A stretch of DNA of 64,000 nt from Betaproteobacteria bacterium (lineage in GTDB: Bacteria; Pseudomonadota; Gammaproteobacteria; Burkholderiales; Rhodocyclaceae). The stretch's first letter is position 1. Every line of letters starts with the position of its first letter. The stretch covers positions 1 through 64,000 of the forward strand of contig JAPTVL010000446.1 in assembly GCA_028065725.1 (NCBI GenBank), read 5' to 3'. Shown here in pieces: positions 30,061-38,341 of the stretch. Under the pieces are notes generated by a model. The model did not search any database. It was given only the letters and a program-made list of their open reading frames with translations, and was not told where the DNA came from. The position numbers were made by a program, and so were the translations under genes.

Positions 30061-31013
30061 ACCAGGTCGTGAAGCGATTTTTTCCGCTGCTGGCCGCGGC
30101 GCTGCTGAGCTTTTCAGCACAGGCCGAGCCGCTCGCCTTCGGCCTGTTCGGCGACACGCCCTACAACCGCTGGGAGCGCGAACATCTGCCGGACCTGATC
30201 GCGGAAATGGATGGCGATAATCTCGCCTTCGTGATCCACGACGGCGACATCAAGAGCGGCGATAGCGTCTGCAGCGACGAGGCGTTCAAGGACATCCTGG
30301 CGGTATTTCAAAAGTCGGCGCATCCGCTGGTCTATGTGCCGGGCGACAACGACTGGACCGATTGTCATCGCAAGAGCAACGGCCGCTACGATCCTGTGGA
30401 ACGCCTCGGCAAGCTGCGCGCATGGTTCTATTCCGACGATTTCGCGCTGGGCCGGCGACGGCTGAAGCTGGAACGCCAGCGCCGCGATCCGGCATTTGCC
30501 CGCTATCGCGAAAACGTGCGCTGGGAAGCCGGCGGCGCCCTGTTCGTCGGACTCAACGTGCCGGGCAGCGACAACAACTTTCACGGCACGCGGCGCACTG
30601 GCGGGCCGGTGGCGGAGTTCATCGAGCGCAGCGCCGCCAACCGCGCCTGGCTGGCGCAGGCATTCGCCCTGGCGCGCGCCAGGAAGCTGGCCGGCATACT
30701 GATCGCGATGCAGGGCAATCCCGGCTTTTACACGGCCAATGCCGGCAATCCGGGCCCCGGCTATCGCGACTTGCTGGCGCAATTGCGCGAGGAAACGCAG
30801 GCCTTCGCCGGCCGGGTGGTGCTGGTCCATGGCGACACGCACCAGTATCGGATCGATCAGCCGATGGAAGATCCGGCCAGCGGAGAAACGGTGAGAAATT
30901 TCACCCGCGTCGAAACCATGGGCTCGCCCTTTTTCGGCTGGGTCAAGGGCCAGGTGGATGCGGCAGACCCACAGGTGTTCAGGTTCTCGCCGCGCGCCTG
31001 GCAGGCACCTTAG
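30057..31013 (+). CDS. Secreted metallophosphoesterase-like protein
   Basis: A 318-residue protein with a signal peptide ([18 protein letters not shown], cleavage near residue 23) and calcineurin-type motifs: [25 protein letters not shown] and VHGDTHQY. These are the metal ligands of binuclear phosphoesterases. The substrate is unknown; location is probably periplasmic. The GTG start overlaps the mutS stop (GTGA), so it is co-transcribed with mutS. Confidence 0.72.
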   Translation: MNQVVKRFFPLLAAALLSFSAQAEPLAFGLFGDTPYNRWEREHLPDLIAEMDGDNLAFVIHDGDIKSGDSVCSDEAFKDILAVFQKSAHPLVYVPGDNDWTDCHRKSNGRYDPVERLGKLRAWFYSDDFALGRRRLKLERQRRDPAFARYRENVRWEAGGALFVGLNVPGSDNNFHGTRRTGGPVAEFIERSAANRAWLAQAFALARARKLAGILIAMQGNPGFYTANAGNPGPGYRDLLAQLREETQAFAGRVVLVHGDTHQYRIDQPMEDPASGETVRNFTRVETMGSPFFGWVKGQVDAADPQVFRFSPRAWQAP

Positions 31014-31037
31014 GCCGCCCAACCGAACCAGCCGGAC

Positions 31038-31469
31038 TCAGTGTAATTCGCCTTCGGGCGGCACGGGGGCCGGCAGCACCACAATGCCCTCTTCGAGCAG
31101 GTCGCGGGTTTCATCGGCAGTCGCCACGCCGCGAATGCTGCGTGCGGGGGCTTCGTCGTAGTGGATGCGGCGCGCTTCCTCGGGGAAACGCTGGCCGACG
31201 TTTTCCGCCTGCCGCGCCATCTTGACCAGCGCCTGGTGCAAAGCGTCCATGGTCGGCGCAGTCGCTGATTCCACCGGTTGTTCCGCCAAGGCCGTATCGC
31301 TAACACCACGCTTGACGTGCGGCGCCGATGGCAACTGGCTGATACCCGAAGTATGGCACTGCGGGCATTGCAGCAGATGGCGCTGACTTTGGTCGCGAAA
31401 CGCCTCGCCCGAAGCGAACCAGCCTTCGAAACGGTGCCCCTGATCGCAGAGAAGATTGAGAACTATCAC
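31038..31469 (-). CDS. DUF1178 family zinc-binding protein
   Basis: A 143-residue DUF1178 protein. It has CDQGHRFEGWF at the N-terminus, CPQC near residue 37, then a linker and the conserved EARRIHYDEAPARSIRG segment. Function unknown. The start is taken as GTG at 31469 because family members begin with a similar hydrophobic strand right before CxxGH. No ribosome site is visible. The start lies only 13 bp from the end of the integrated element, so its original upstream region has been displaced. Confidence 0.7.
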   Translation of the reverse strand: MIVLNLLCDQGHRFEGWFASGEAFRDQSQRHLLQCPQCHTSGISQLPSAPHVKRGVSDTALAEQPVESATAPTMDALHQALVKMARQAENVGQRFPEEARRIHYDEAPARSIRGVATADETRDLLEEGIVVLPAPVPPEGELH

Positions 31470-31482
31470 ACGTCTATATGGA

Positions 31483-31498
31483 TGGTGCCGGAACCGGA
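31483..31498. other. Distal attachment-site remnant (tRNA-Leu 3' end copy)
   Basis: TGGTGCCGGAACCGGA matches the tRNA-Leu 3' end at 46394 apart from one missing C. The following bases keep a T-loop-like TTCGA on the minus strand but cannot pair into a tRNA, so this is a displaced 3' fragment, not a tRNA gene. Confidence 0.65.
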
Positions 31499-31805
31499 AT
31501 CGAACTACGGCCTGCAACCATTGCGGTTGCTGGATAAGCAAAAACAAAAATAAATTTCTACCCCCATTGTTACCCCCAAGCCCTGAATCGCATGATCTTG
31601 CATGAACGTATCGAAGGCCGAAGACTACCACTTGCCAACTTTTCATGAAGTGCAGTGATGCGCCGTTTTCTGATGACCGGCGACGCCGGCCAGCGCCCGC
31701 GCCCTCCGGCGCGGAAGCGACCCACACCACACCTTGCGCGCAGCGCCTGAATAAAATTCCGAGCGTAGCGAACCGATCTGGCCTTTGTCCGGGCAGGGGC
31801 GCAAG

Positions 31806-31908
31806 ACATAACCGACCATTACCCGAACCCGCAGGGCGCGGCAGCGGTAGGCCACCAAGCGCAGCCATGCGCAGCGACTGGCCTGCTTTGGGTAATGCGC
31901 GGTTATGT
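31806..31908. other. Long hairpin resembling an integron attC site
   Basis: Arms ACATAACCGACCATTACCC (31806-31824) and GGGTAATGCGCGGTTATGT (31890-31908) pair at 17 of 19 positions. Inside are GGCCA/TGGCC and GCGCA/TGCGC stems. The layout R''-5-nt spacer-L''...L'-5-nt spacer-R' and the 103-bp length match attC sites. The R' box GTTATGT has one mismatch to GTTRRRY, and no extrahelical base is obvious. Confidence 0.4.
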
Positions 31909-32259
31909 TAAAGCTCGACGCGCAGCGGCGAATTTACCCCTGCCCGGCGGTGTGCAGTTGAGCGCAGCGAACTGACCGGGATGTTGCCTTTGACTGGCAA
32001 TCCCGCGCAGCGGGTTTGCCTTGGGGGTGTGCGACCTGCGGAATGGAGCAGGAATGAGGACGGGACGCGGCAGGGTGTTGGCCGCGTAGCCGCCGAATGG
32101 ATGCGCAATGAGCAGGTGGCACGGTTTTGATCTTGCAGCCTGACACGCCCCGCCAGCGTAGCCGTCCGCTTCACCGCAGGTAAGCGGCGGCGGGCCACGA
32201 AGTGCGGGATGACGCGCGGCACCCCGGCGGGCAGTACGCGAGAAAGCCCGGACAGAGCA

Positions 32260-32284
32260 AAAGTCGGCGCCGGCGGGACGGCGA
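32260..32284 (+). repeat. Dispersed 25-bp motif (in the island gene-free end)
   Basis: AAAGTCGGCGCCGGCGGGAC then GGCGA. Its presence inside the integrated element shows that the motif is not limited to the core chromosome. Confidence 0.55.
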
Positions 32285-32861
32285 CAGCAGGAGAGGCAAA
32301 GCCAGTGGCGAAGCCTCTGGCGCGGTGCAGGATGTGACGAGGTAGCCGCCTGCAAGCCGCAAGCTGGTGAACGGCCTTATGTTGACCAGCGCAGTGGCGC
32401 AGCGGCGGCGGGGCAGGAGCGGCTGCGGTGAGCGAAGGCACTGAGCCGTGGCGCGGGGGTTTGCGCTACGGCGGGCATCCAGTACGCGACGCGGTAGCGA
32501 TGGCGCGGGGCTTGCGGGGTTGTTGCAAGGCCCGTGACAGAGCGGGCCGAAGGCGCGGCGTCGGTGCGTGTCGCGGAGGATGCGGCTCCCCTGTCGCGCC
32601 GGCGGTCATCAAACGAAAATCAATTCGCGCCCCGGTCGAGGGGGGGTCAGGGGGGAATCAAAAAAATACCCCCACCCTCTCTATACCCATGTCGAAAATA
32701 TCATGGGCGTTGGGGAAAACTTATATCCCTAACATCCCTGTTATCCCCTGACCAAGCAGCGTCACCGACCAACCATTTGGGTGCAGACTTTTGGCTGACA
32801 TACCACCGACATCGCAATGCCGGGGCGACGAAGTGCCCGGAAGCCGAGACAGACGTGCAGG

Positions 32862-33698
32862 TCAAGCGCGGGCAACGAACTGAAGAATCAGGTTTTCGTC
32901 GTTGGCAGAAACAACCTGAACATCCGCCGCCTTTAGGTCGTCCCGAATCTCTGCAAATGCCTCGAATTGCCGCGAGGTCTGCGCCGGAGCGGTCACGGGG
33001 AACAACACGTTCTCCGGCAGCGCGTTGCGCCTGCGCAAACGCCGAACCCTGTCGACCCATTGCCCGCCATGCGTCAGCAGCTTGGTGGAATCGTCCTGGG
33101 CCAAAAACAGAGGCTTGATGATCCGCTCCGGCCGGTCCCCGGTCATTGCCACAAAGGGAAAGTTCACCGCGAAATCGGCACCGCCGATCTTGTGGCGCTG
33201 ATACTCAGCCCCCACCTTGGCCCGGTAGAGCAGCTTGCGCACCGTGCTTTCGAGCAGGCCTTCCTGGTATTCCCGGGTGACAAAATTGCGCTCGATGTAG
33301 TGATCGTAAAGAGCATTCAGCTTGGCCTTGGGGTCGTCGGCCAGTGCGATCCGTTGCTCGTCGAACTGAAGCATTGCCTCGCGTGGCCTGACCAACTCGC
33401 CAAACAGGTTTTTTGCCAGCGTCAGATCAGGTTCCCGTTTGCGACCGTCAAGTGCAGACCGACGCAGTTCGCCGGTAAAGCGGTCCAGTTCCTCCTGAAA
33501 CAGCTTCCGACCGGTCAGGTAGACCTTACGATCCAACTGGTGGAAAAACTGGGTAATCCGCCCATAGCGCTTGAGCAGTCGATAGCCGAAGAACCGTGCC
33601 CCCGGCGCCAACATGACGATGCCCACATTGGCGAATTCGCCCGTCTCCACGAACGGGCGAAAGCGCAGCAAGGCATATTGGCAGGCGAACTTTTTCAC
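32862..33698 (-). CDS. DUF3037 domain protein
   Basis: A 278-residue protein with the DUF3037 start FACQYALLRFRPFVETGEFANVG, given here as FACQYALLRF and ETGEFANVGIV. Function unknown. In many genomes DUF3037 genes sit directly beside HipA-like kinase genes, as here: the GTG start overlaps the kinase stop (GTGA), so the two are translationally coupled. It is the last gene of the restriction operon. It may be a substrate, inhibitor or partner of the kinase. Without the GTG an internal start would drop the conserved N-terminus, so 33698 is favoured. Confidence 0.72.
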   Translation of the reverse strand: MKKFACQYALLRFRPFVETGEFANVGIVMLAPGARFFGYRLLKRYGRITQFFHQLDRKVYLTGRKLFQEELDRFTGELRRSALDGRKREPDLTLAKNLFGELVRPREAMLQFDEQRIALADDPKAKLNALYDHYIERNFVTREYQEGLLESTVRKLLYRAKVGAEYQRHKIGGADFAVNFPFVAMTGDRPERIIKPLFLAQDDSTKLLTHGGQWVDRVRRLRRRNALPENVLFPVTAPAQTSRQFEAFAEIRDDLKAADVQVVSANDENLILQFVARA

Positions 33699-34435
33699 GG
33701 TAACGTCCAGAAATCTTCCCGGCGACAACGCTCCAGACAGGTAGCCATCTCGTCCCAGGTGATGTTGGCGGGCACGCCATCATCGACGAACCACCACGAA
33801 TTTGGGATGTTAACACGGATGGCCTCAAGGCCGGCAAGCACCGACGCCATGCGTTCCTGATATTTACGGCGCTCCACATGATCGCTGAAGACCCGGTTCC
33901 AGTAGGCCGCGAACACGTGCGATTCGAAAAACCGGGCCACGTCGAATCCGGGGTCGAAAGCCTGATTGTGGTCAATCACCGACAAGGCTTCCGACCGCAC
34001 GTCCCACAAAAGATTCGGATTGCCACCGCGCTCGGTCAGATGGCGATCCTCGTTGTGCAGCCACCAGTCAAAGATCAGGATGTCGGCCGCTACCTCTGGC
34101 TCGACAAGATCACGGGTCGTCACCGTCAATTCCTGCACGTGGGGCAACTCCCGCGAGGCAAAGACGATCCCGGCGCCCAACTCGCCGATGTCGGGACGTA
34201 CCTTCGCGTCGATCAACTCGACCGGCACTTCGGCGAGGACATAGTCCGCCACCGGCAACCCGAAAGCCGTCGCCAACTGCGCCGCCACCCACTCGCATAC
34301 CTGACTGCGCCGGCCGGCACCAGCGCCTTTGACGTAATACACCAAACCGTCATCGCCCCGGCAAATGAAGGGCAAGGTGATGCCCTGATGCGAGCGTCCC
34401 AACACTTCTTCAATAACGACGGTAGGTTCGCTCAC
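33695..34435 (-). CDS. HipA-like kinase-fold protein
   Basis: A 246-residue protein resembling the kinase core of HipA. The catalytic stretch NEDRHLTERGGNPNLLWD holds the DRHxxxxxxNxx pattern and is followed by VIDHNQAF for metal binding; YYVKGAG near residue 35 could supply the ATP-binding lysine. It lacks the HipA N-terminal subdomain and no HipB-like helix-turn-helix gene is adjacent, so it is not a classic hipBA toxin-antitoxin pair. The GTG at 34435 is set by GGAGG in the end of hsdS, 1 bp after its stop. A role as a phage-triggered or translation-blocking kinase is inference. Confidence 0.7.
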   Translation of the reverse strand: MSEPTVVIEEVLGRSHQGITLPFICRGDDGLVYYVKGAGAGRRSQVCEWVAAQLATAFGLPVADYVLAEVPVELIDAKVRPDIGELGAGIVFASRELPHVQELTVTTRDLVEPEVAADILIFDWWLHNEDRHLTERGGNPNLLWDVRSEALSVIDHNQAFDPGFDVARFFESHVFAAYWNRVFSDHVERRKYQERMASVLAGLEAIRVNIPNSWWFVDDGVPANITWDEMATCLERCRREDFWTLP

Positions 34436-34436
34436 T

Positions 34437-36116
34437 TCAGGCCGCCTCCAGTGCGGCATCGATCAGGGTGGTGGACAGGCGGGCCTGCCGGGTGCGGGAA
34501 TCCGCGAGGTCGGCCTTAAGGCGGTCGCAGAGAGCCATAAGTTCATCGACTTTGGTGACGATGCGGTGTTGTTCGGGGAGGGGTGGCAACGGCAACAAAG
34601 CAACGTTCAACTTTGCAAGGGTTACTCGGGTAATCGCAACACCTGTCATGCCTGCTCGCATTTCATCGTAGAAAAGGGGCGATGACATAAGGAAGTACAG
34701 GTAGCGATTGAATAACCCAATGCTTGGTTTCAACAATGCCACACTGGAGAGCATGCTGAACGGTTCATCCAGTGTATTGATGGCTGCAATACCAGTGGTA
34801 GCGCCATCTTTGATGTAAAGGATGTCCCCACGCTCGGGGTTACAACGGGAATAGATTTCTTTGTGAATTTCCTTTGTCACAAAGGTCATTCCCGACTGAT
34901 CAATTCCCCACCGCTTAATGTTTTTTGCCGATATATATTTGAAATCTCCTGCTGAGAGATTCGGCGGGGAGTGATGGGTGCCATCCGTAATCTTCGTAGT
35001 GACGTCACTCAAGCGGACCCATGCCCAAGTCGGAGGCACCTCAAACGGCAGCTCATCCTCACCAACAGATGGCACTGGCTGCGATTTCTTGATCCTCCCT
35101 TCCGCCTCCAGCCGCGCCCGTTCCTTCGCAATCCGCTTGAGTAATTCCTTCGCCGGTTCATCGTTGGGGTCTTGCGGCACCAGCTTGCCCATGACGGCCA
35201 GTTGCAGGATGGTCTGCTTGAGGGCATCAAGGCTAGCTTCGGTGGTGAAGAAGGTGTCGAAGTGTTCGGCGAGGCGCTGCCAGTTGGCGGCGAGCTCGGC
35301 GGCGTCGGTGCTTTGGGTGAGCGTTCCGAGCAGGGTCTCGACGAGCCTGGCATGCGCCGTCTCGCCAGCGCCGACTTCTGATTCCAGCCGGTCGCAAAGG
35401 GCCATCAGTTCATCGACTTTGGCGACGATGCGGTGTTGTTCGGCGAAGGGTGGAATCGGAACGAGAATTTTCTCCATCTTCTCTTTGGTCATGTGGATCA
35501 TCGAAACTCCATGACCAGCCGCTTTAATCTCTGCGGTTTTTTCGAGTAGGAATTTGTAGAAAAACTCTTTGCTCAGACTCGACTCGTCGAAAAGGCGAAG
35601 TTTCCAAATGTGATAGTGATAGATCACCTTTGGACCTTGCCAAATAAATGGCCCAAACGACGCAGACCATGAGTACAGCAGGTCACCTTGGTCGCAGTAT
35701 TTGTCGTCTTCGAGTTGTAGGTTCGAGTAGTACCAATGATTCGAGGTGAAAAGGTTGCCGACTCGAAGAACGGGGACGCCCTCGGACAGAAGTTCGTCTT
35801 TTGAGTAGGCTCGACCGTTGAGGACCAAAGTTAAATCCGAGAGCTGAGAAAGCGCCCAGCCGGCGGGAAGTTCGAAAGGCGGCGCACCCTCGGAATCAAG
35901 TGGCGTAGCCTTGGATTTTTTGCAGCTTCCTTCCGCTTCCAGCCGCGCGCGCACCTTCGCAATTCGCTTGAGAAGTTCGCTCGCCGGTTCGTCGTTAGGG
36001 TCTTGCGGCACCAGTTTGCCGCGCACCGCCAGTTCGAGAATCAGGCCGCGCAGTTTCTGAATTCCATCCGGCGCTGAGGCGAGCAGCGGCAGATGTTCGC
36101 TGAGCACCACACTCAC
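34437..36116 (-). CDS. hsdS: Type I restriction-modification specificity subunit HsdS
   Basis: A 559-residue specificity subunit with two target-recognition domains (about residues 85-245 and 365-525), each followed by a conserved helix ending in KVDELMALCDRL. The half-repeats KLVPQDPNDEPA and ELLKRIAK also occur twice, giving the internal symmetry of HsdS. Each domain reads half of a split DNA target. The start overlaps the hsdM stop (ATGA). A dispersed 25-bp motif lies between the two halves (coding EVGAGETA). Confidence 0.92.
   Translation of the reverse strand: MSVVLSEHLPLLASAPDGIQKLRGLILELAVRGKLVPQDPNDEPASELLKRIAKVRARLEAEGSCKKSKATPLDSEGAPPFELPAGWALSQLSDLTLVLNGRAYSKDELLSEGVPVLRVGNLFTSNHWYYSNLQLEDDKYCDQGDLLYSWSASFGPFIWQGPKVIYHYHIWKLRLFDESSLSKEFFYKFLLEKTAEIKAAGHGVSMIHMTKEKMEKILVPIPPFAEQHRIVAKVDELMALCDRLESEVGAGETAHARLVETLLGTLTQSTDAAELAANWQRLAEHFDTFFTTEASLDALKQTILQLAVMGKLVPQDPNDEPAKELLKRIAKERARLEAEGRIKKSQPVPSVGEDELPFEVPPTWAWVRLSDVTTKITDGTHHSPPNLSAGDFKYISAKNIKRWGIDQSGMTFVTKEIHKEIYSRCNPERGDILYIKDGATTGIAAINTLDEPFSMLSSVALLKPSIGLFNRYLYFLMSSPLFYDEMRAGMTGVAITRVTLAKLNVALLPLPPLPEQHRIVTKVDELMALCDRLKADLADSRTRQARLSTTLIDAALEAA
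35354..35379 (-). repeat. Dispersed 25-bp motif (inside hsdS)
   Basis: Minus strand: AGAAGTCGGCGCTGGCGAGA then CGGCGC. It lies at the joint between the two specificity half-repeats. Confidence 0.55.
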
Positions 36117-37561
36117 GCCTTGCCCTCCAGCGCGGCGGCGAGGACGGCCTTGAGCCGGTCGCGGGTCTGGCCGATTTGTTGTTGCAGCTTGGCGTAGTCG
36201 GCCAGTAGCGTATCGGGGTCATGCACCTCGGCATCCGGGCTGTGCGGGTTCTTGATGTCGAGGTTGTAGTTGCGGGCCTTGATGTCGTCGGCGCTGACTT
36301 TCCATGCGTATTCGTTTTCGATACGGTTGTTCCACCATGCCTTTTCCGCATCGAATTCCTCGATGCGCATGGGCTTGGTCTTGTTGTAGCTCTTCACGCC
36401 CGGCGGATAGGGGTGTTCGTAGAACCAGACCTCCTGCGTTGGCGTGCCCTTGGTGAAGAACAGCAGGTTGGTCTTGATGCCGGTGTAAGGGTTGAAGACG
36501 CCGTTGGGCAGGCGGACGATGGTATGCAGGTTGCAGGTGGTGAGCAGTTGTTCCTTGATGCGCGTCTTGATGCCCTCGCCGAACAGGGTGCCGTCGGGCA
36601 GCACCACAGCGGCGCGACCGCCGTCCTTGAGCAGGTGCATGATCAGTACCAGAAACAGGTCGGCAGTTTCGCGGGTACGGAAGGTGGCGGGGAAGTTGGA
36701 TTCGATGCCGTCTTCTTCCATGCCGCCGAAGGGCGGGTTGGTGGCGACGACTTCGACACGGTCTCTGGGGCCATAGTCGCGCAGGGGGCGGGACAGGGTG
36801 TTGTCGTGGCGGATTTGCGTGGGCACGTCGATGCCGTGCAACAGCATGTTGGTCGTGCACAGCAGGTGCGGCAGAGGCTTTTTCTCGACGCCGTGGATAC
36901 TGGCCTGCAATTGCCGTTCGTCTTCGACCGTCTTGACGTACTTCTTGCGCACATGTTCGATGGTGCAGGTGATGAAGCCGCCCGTGCCGCAGGCCGGGTC
37001 GAGCATCGGTTCGCCCAACTTGGGGTCGAGCATCTCGACCATGAACTGGGTAACGGGGCGGGGGGTGTAGTACTCACCGGCATTACCTGCGTTTTGCAGA
37101 TCGCGCAGAATTTGTTCGTAGAGGTCGCCGAAGACGTGACGATCCTGCGCCTTGTTGAAGTCGATGCCCTCGGTGATCTTGTTGATGACCTGCCGCATGA
37201 GCTGGCCGGACTTCATGTAGTTGTAGGCGTCCTCGAAGACGGAGCGGATGACAAAGCCGCGCTGGTCGCCTTCCGGTGGCGTCAAATTCTTGAGGGTGGG
37301 GAAGAGCTTGTTGTTGACGAAGTCGAGCAGCTCGTCGCCGGTGATGCCCTCGGTATTGGCGGCCCAGTTGCGCCAGCGCAGGTTCTTGGGCACGGGGGAG
37401 CGGTAGCTATCGTCAAGCAGTTCCCACTCGGTTTCGCGGTCGTCGTAGATTTTGAGGAAGAGCATCCAGACCAGCTGCCCGATGCGCTGCGCGTCGCCAT
37501 CGACGCCGACATCCTTGCGCATGATGTCCTGGATGGATTTGATGGTGGTGGAGATGGACAT
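36113..37561 (-). CDS. hsdM: Type I restriction-modification DNA methyltransferase HsdM
   Basis: A 482-residue N6-adenine methyltransferase. It has an N-terminal HsdM helical domain, the AdoMet-binding region LDPACGTGGFI and the catalytic motif NPPFGG near residue 275. Together with HsdS it methylates the host target and with HsdR it forms the nuclease. The ATG at 37561 is 12 bp after the stop of the 255-residue gene upstream, and the stop overlaps hsdS. Confidence 0.95.
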   Translation of the reverse strand: MSISTTIKSIQDIMRKDVGVDGDAQRIGQLVWMLFLKIYDDRETEWELLDDSYRSPVPKNLRWRNWAANTEGITGDELLDFVNNKLFPTLKNLTPPEGDQRGFVIRSVFEDAYNYMKSGQLMRQVINKITEGIDFNKAQDRHVFGDLYEQILRDLQNAGNAGEYYTPRPVTQFMVEMLDPKLGEPMLDPACGTGGFITCTIEHVRKKYVKTVEDERQLQASIHGVEKKPLPHLLCTTNMLLHGIDVPTQIRHDNTLSRPLRDYGPRDRVEVVATNPPFGGMEEDGIESNFPATFRTRETADLFLVLIMHLLKDGGRAAVVLPDGTLFGEGIKTRIKEQLLTTCNLHTIVRLPNGVFNPYTGIKTNLLFFTKGTPTQEVWFYEHPYPPGVKSYNKTKPMRIEEFDAEKAWWNNRIENEYAWKVSADDIKARNYNLDIKNPHSPDAEVHDPDTLLADYAKLQQQIGQTRDRLKAVLAAALEGKA

Positions 37562-37573
37562 GGTTGTGCTTGG

Positions 37574-38341
37574 TTACCGGGTTTGCATCCCTTGGATTAG
37601 CTGACCTAGTTTGTCATTCAGTCCTAAGCGAACAAATAGTTCGGAATGAACCTGTTGGAAGACGCCTAAAACGCAAAGACCAGTTCCCGTAACGGTCTGG
37701 AGGGCATGCTGTTTCGGAAGGTCGTGGTCATGAAGGTAGATAGTTCGGAGCACTCTATTGTCACCATCCTTTATCGACTGGATAGTGGTTGTGACTGACA
37801 GTTCATTCGGATGTGCCCCAAAGTCAATTGCTCTTTCATACAGTTTTCTCGCGACATCCCCGTGCTGGGGGATGTCGGCTACGGCTCGATTCAACAGATC
37901 TGAAACCCTGAAGTGCTTCTTTACCAGTTTTCGAGACTCGTCACTGTTTGTGCGGTTCAACCATATCTCGCGCAATTCGGGCTGTGTGAAGAGATAGTAG
38001 CCGTACAGAGCGAATTCAATTGCCTGCCTGCATGTCGCATAACTTTCAGTTACGGCCCCAGCCGTGACAAGCCGGATTGAGGTCAAGAATGCTGAATGAG
38101 CGCGCAACAAAAAAAACGATTCAAACCAGTTTGGGGTGTTGGTCAGGCCCTCATTGAGAGTTCTGAAGCACGCGTCAATTTCGGACAACCTTGCACATAC
38201 GTCCGAGCAATTGGCAAAAGTGGCAACGACATTTCGCTCTGCTGTCTCAAGGTAAGTCGACAGCGCGTCTTGTCCCCAGCTTTGGGGCACATCCCGTGTG
38301 ATGCGCTTGGAAATTACGTCCTGAGGCGGAAGGGCCATCAC
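37574..38341 (-). CDS. Unknown helical protein embedded between hsdR and hsdM
   Basis: A 255-residue, mostly alpha-helical soluble protein with no domain I can name securely. The central part ([20 protein letters not shown], followed by EIWLNR) is reminiscent of the DUF5677-like/HEPN-like helical proteins often found with defence genes, but RNase residues of the Rx4-6H type are not clear. The ATG overlaps the hsdR stop and the stop is 12 bp before hsdM, so it is co-translated with the restriction system. Its inclusion suggests an accessory or regulatory role. Not a known R-M subunit. Confidence 0.6.
   Translation of the reverse strand: MMALPPQDVISKRITRDVPQSWGQDALSTYLETAERNVVATFANCSDVCARLSEIDACFRTLNEGLTNTPNWFESFFLLRAHSAFLTSIRLVTAGAVTESYATCRQAIEFALYGYYLFTQPELREIWLNRTNSDESRKLVKKHFRVSDLLNRAVADIPQHGDVARKLYERAIDFGAHPNELSVTTTIQSIKDGDNRVLRTIYLHDHDLPKQHALQTVTGTGLCVLGVFQQVHSELFVRLGLNDKLGQLIQGMQTR

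Larger units (their letters stand above)
31503..32861. other. Gene-free, GC-rich, highly structured end of the island
   Basis: About 1.36 kb with no convincing gene on either strand: the open frames are short, overlap each other, and lack family signatures and ribosome sites. Frequent GCGCAGCG/GCGTAGCG words and many inverted repeats suggest structured DNA or RNA. It holds an integrase arm-like site (TGTTACCCCC, 31568-31577), an attC-like hairpin (31806-31908), one dispersed 25-bp motif (32260-32284) and an AT-richer end with three ATCCC repeats (32721-32748). Function unknown. Confidence 0.5.

Noticed and set aside
31483..31540. A possible complete tRNA gene at the left end of the island
   Set aside because: Only the acceptor 3' strand and a T-loop-like part fit; the T-stem does not pair and the anticodon region has a 5-nt loop.
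31908..32441. Minus-strand frame of 177 codons in the gene-free island end
   Set aside because: No domain, no ribosome site, overlaps several equally long frames and inverted repeats; composition follows the GC-rich repeats.
32534..33118. Plus-strand frame of 194 codons overlapping the DUF3037 gene
   Set aside because: Half of it is antisense to a family-supported gene and the rest is low-complexity.
33695..34435. Classic hipBA toxin-antitoxin module
   Set aside because: No HipB-like helix-turn-helix gene is adjacent, and the kinase lacks the HipA N-terminal subdomain; its partner is a DUF3037 protein.
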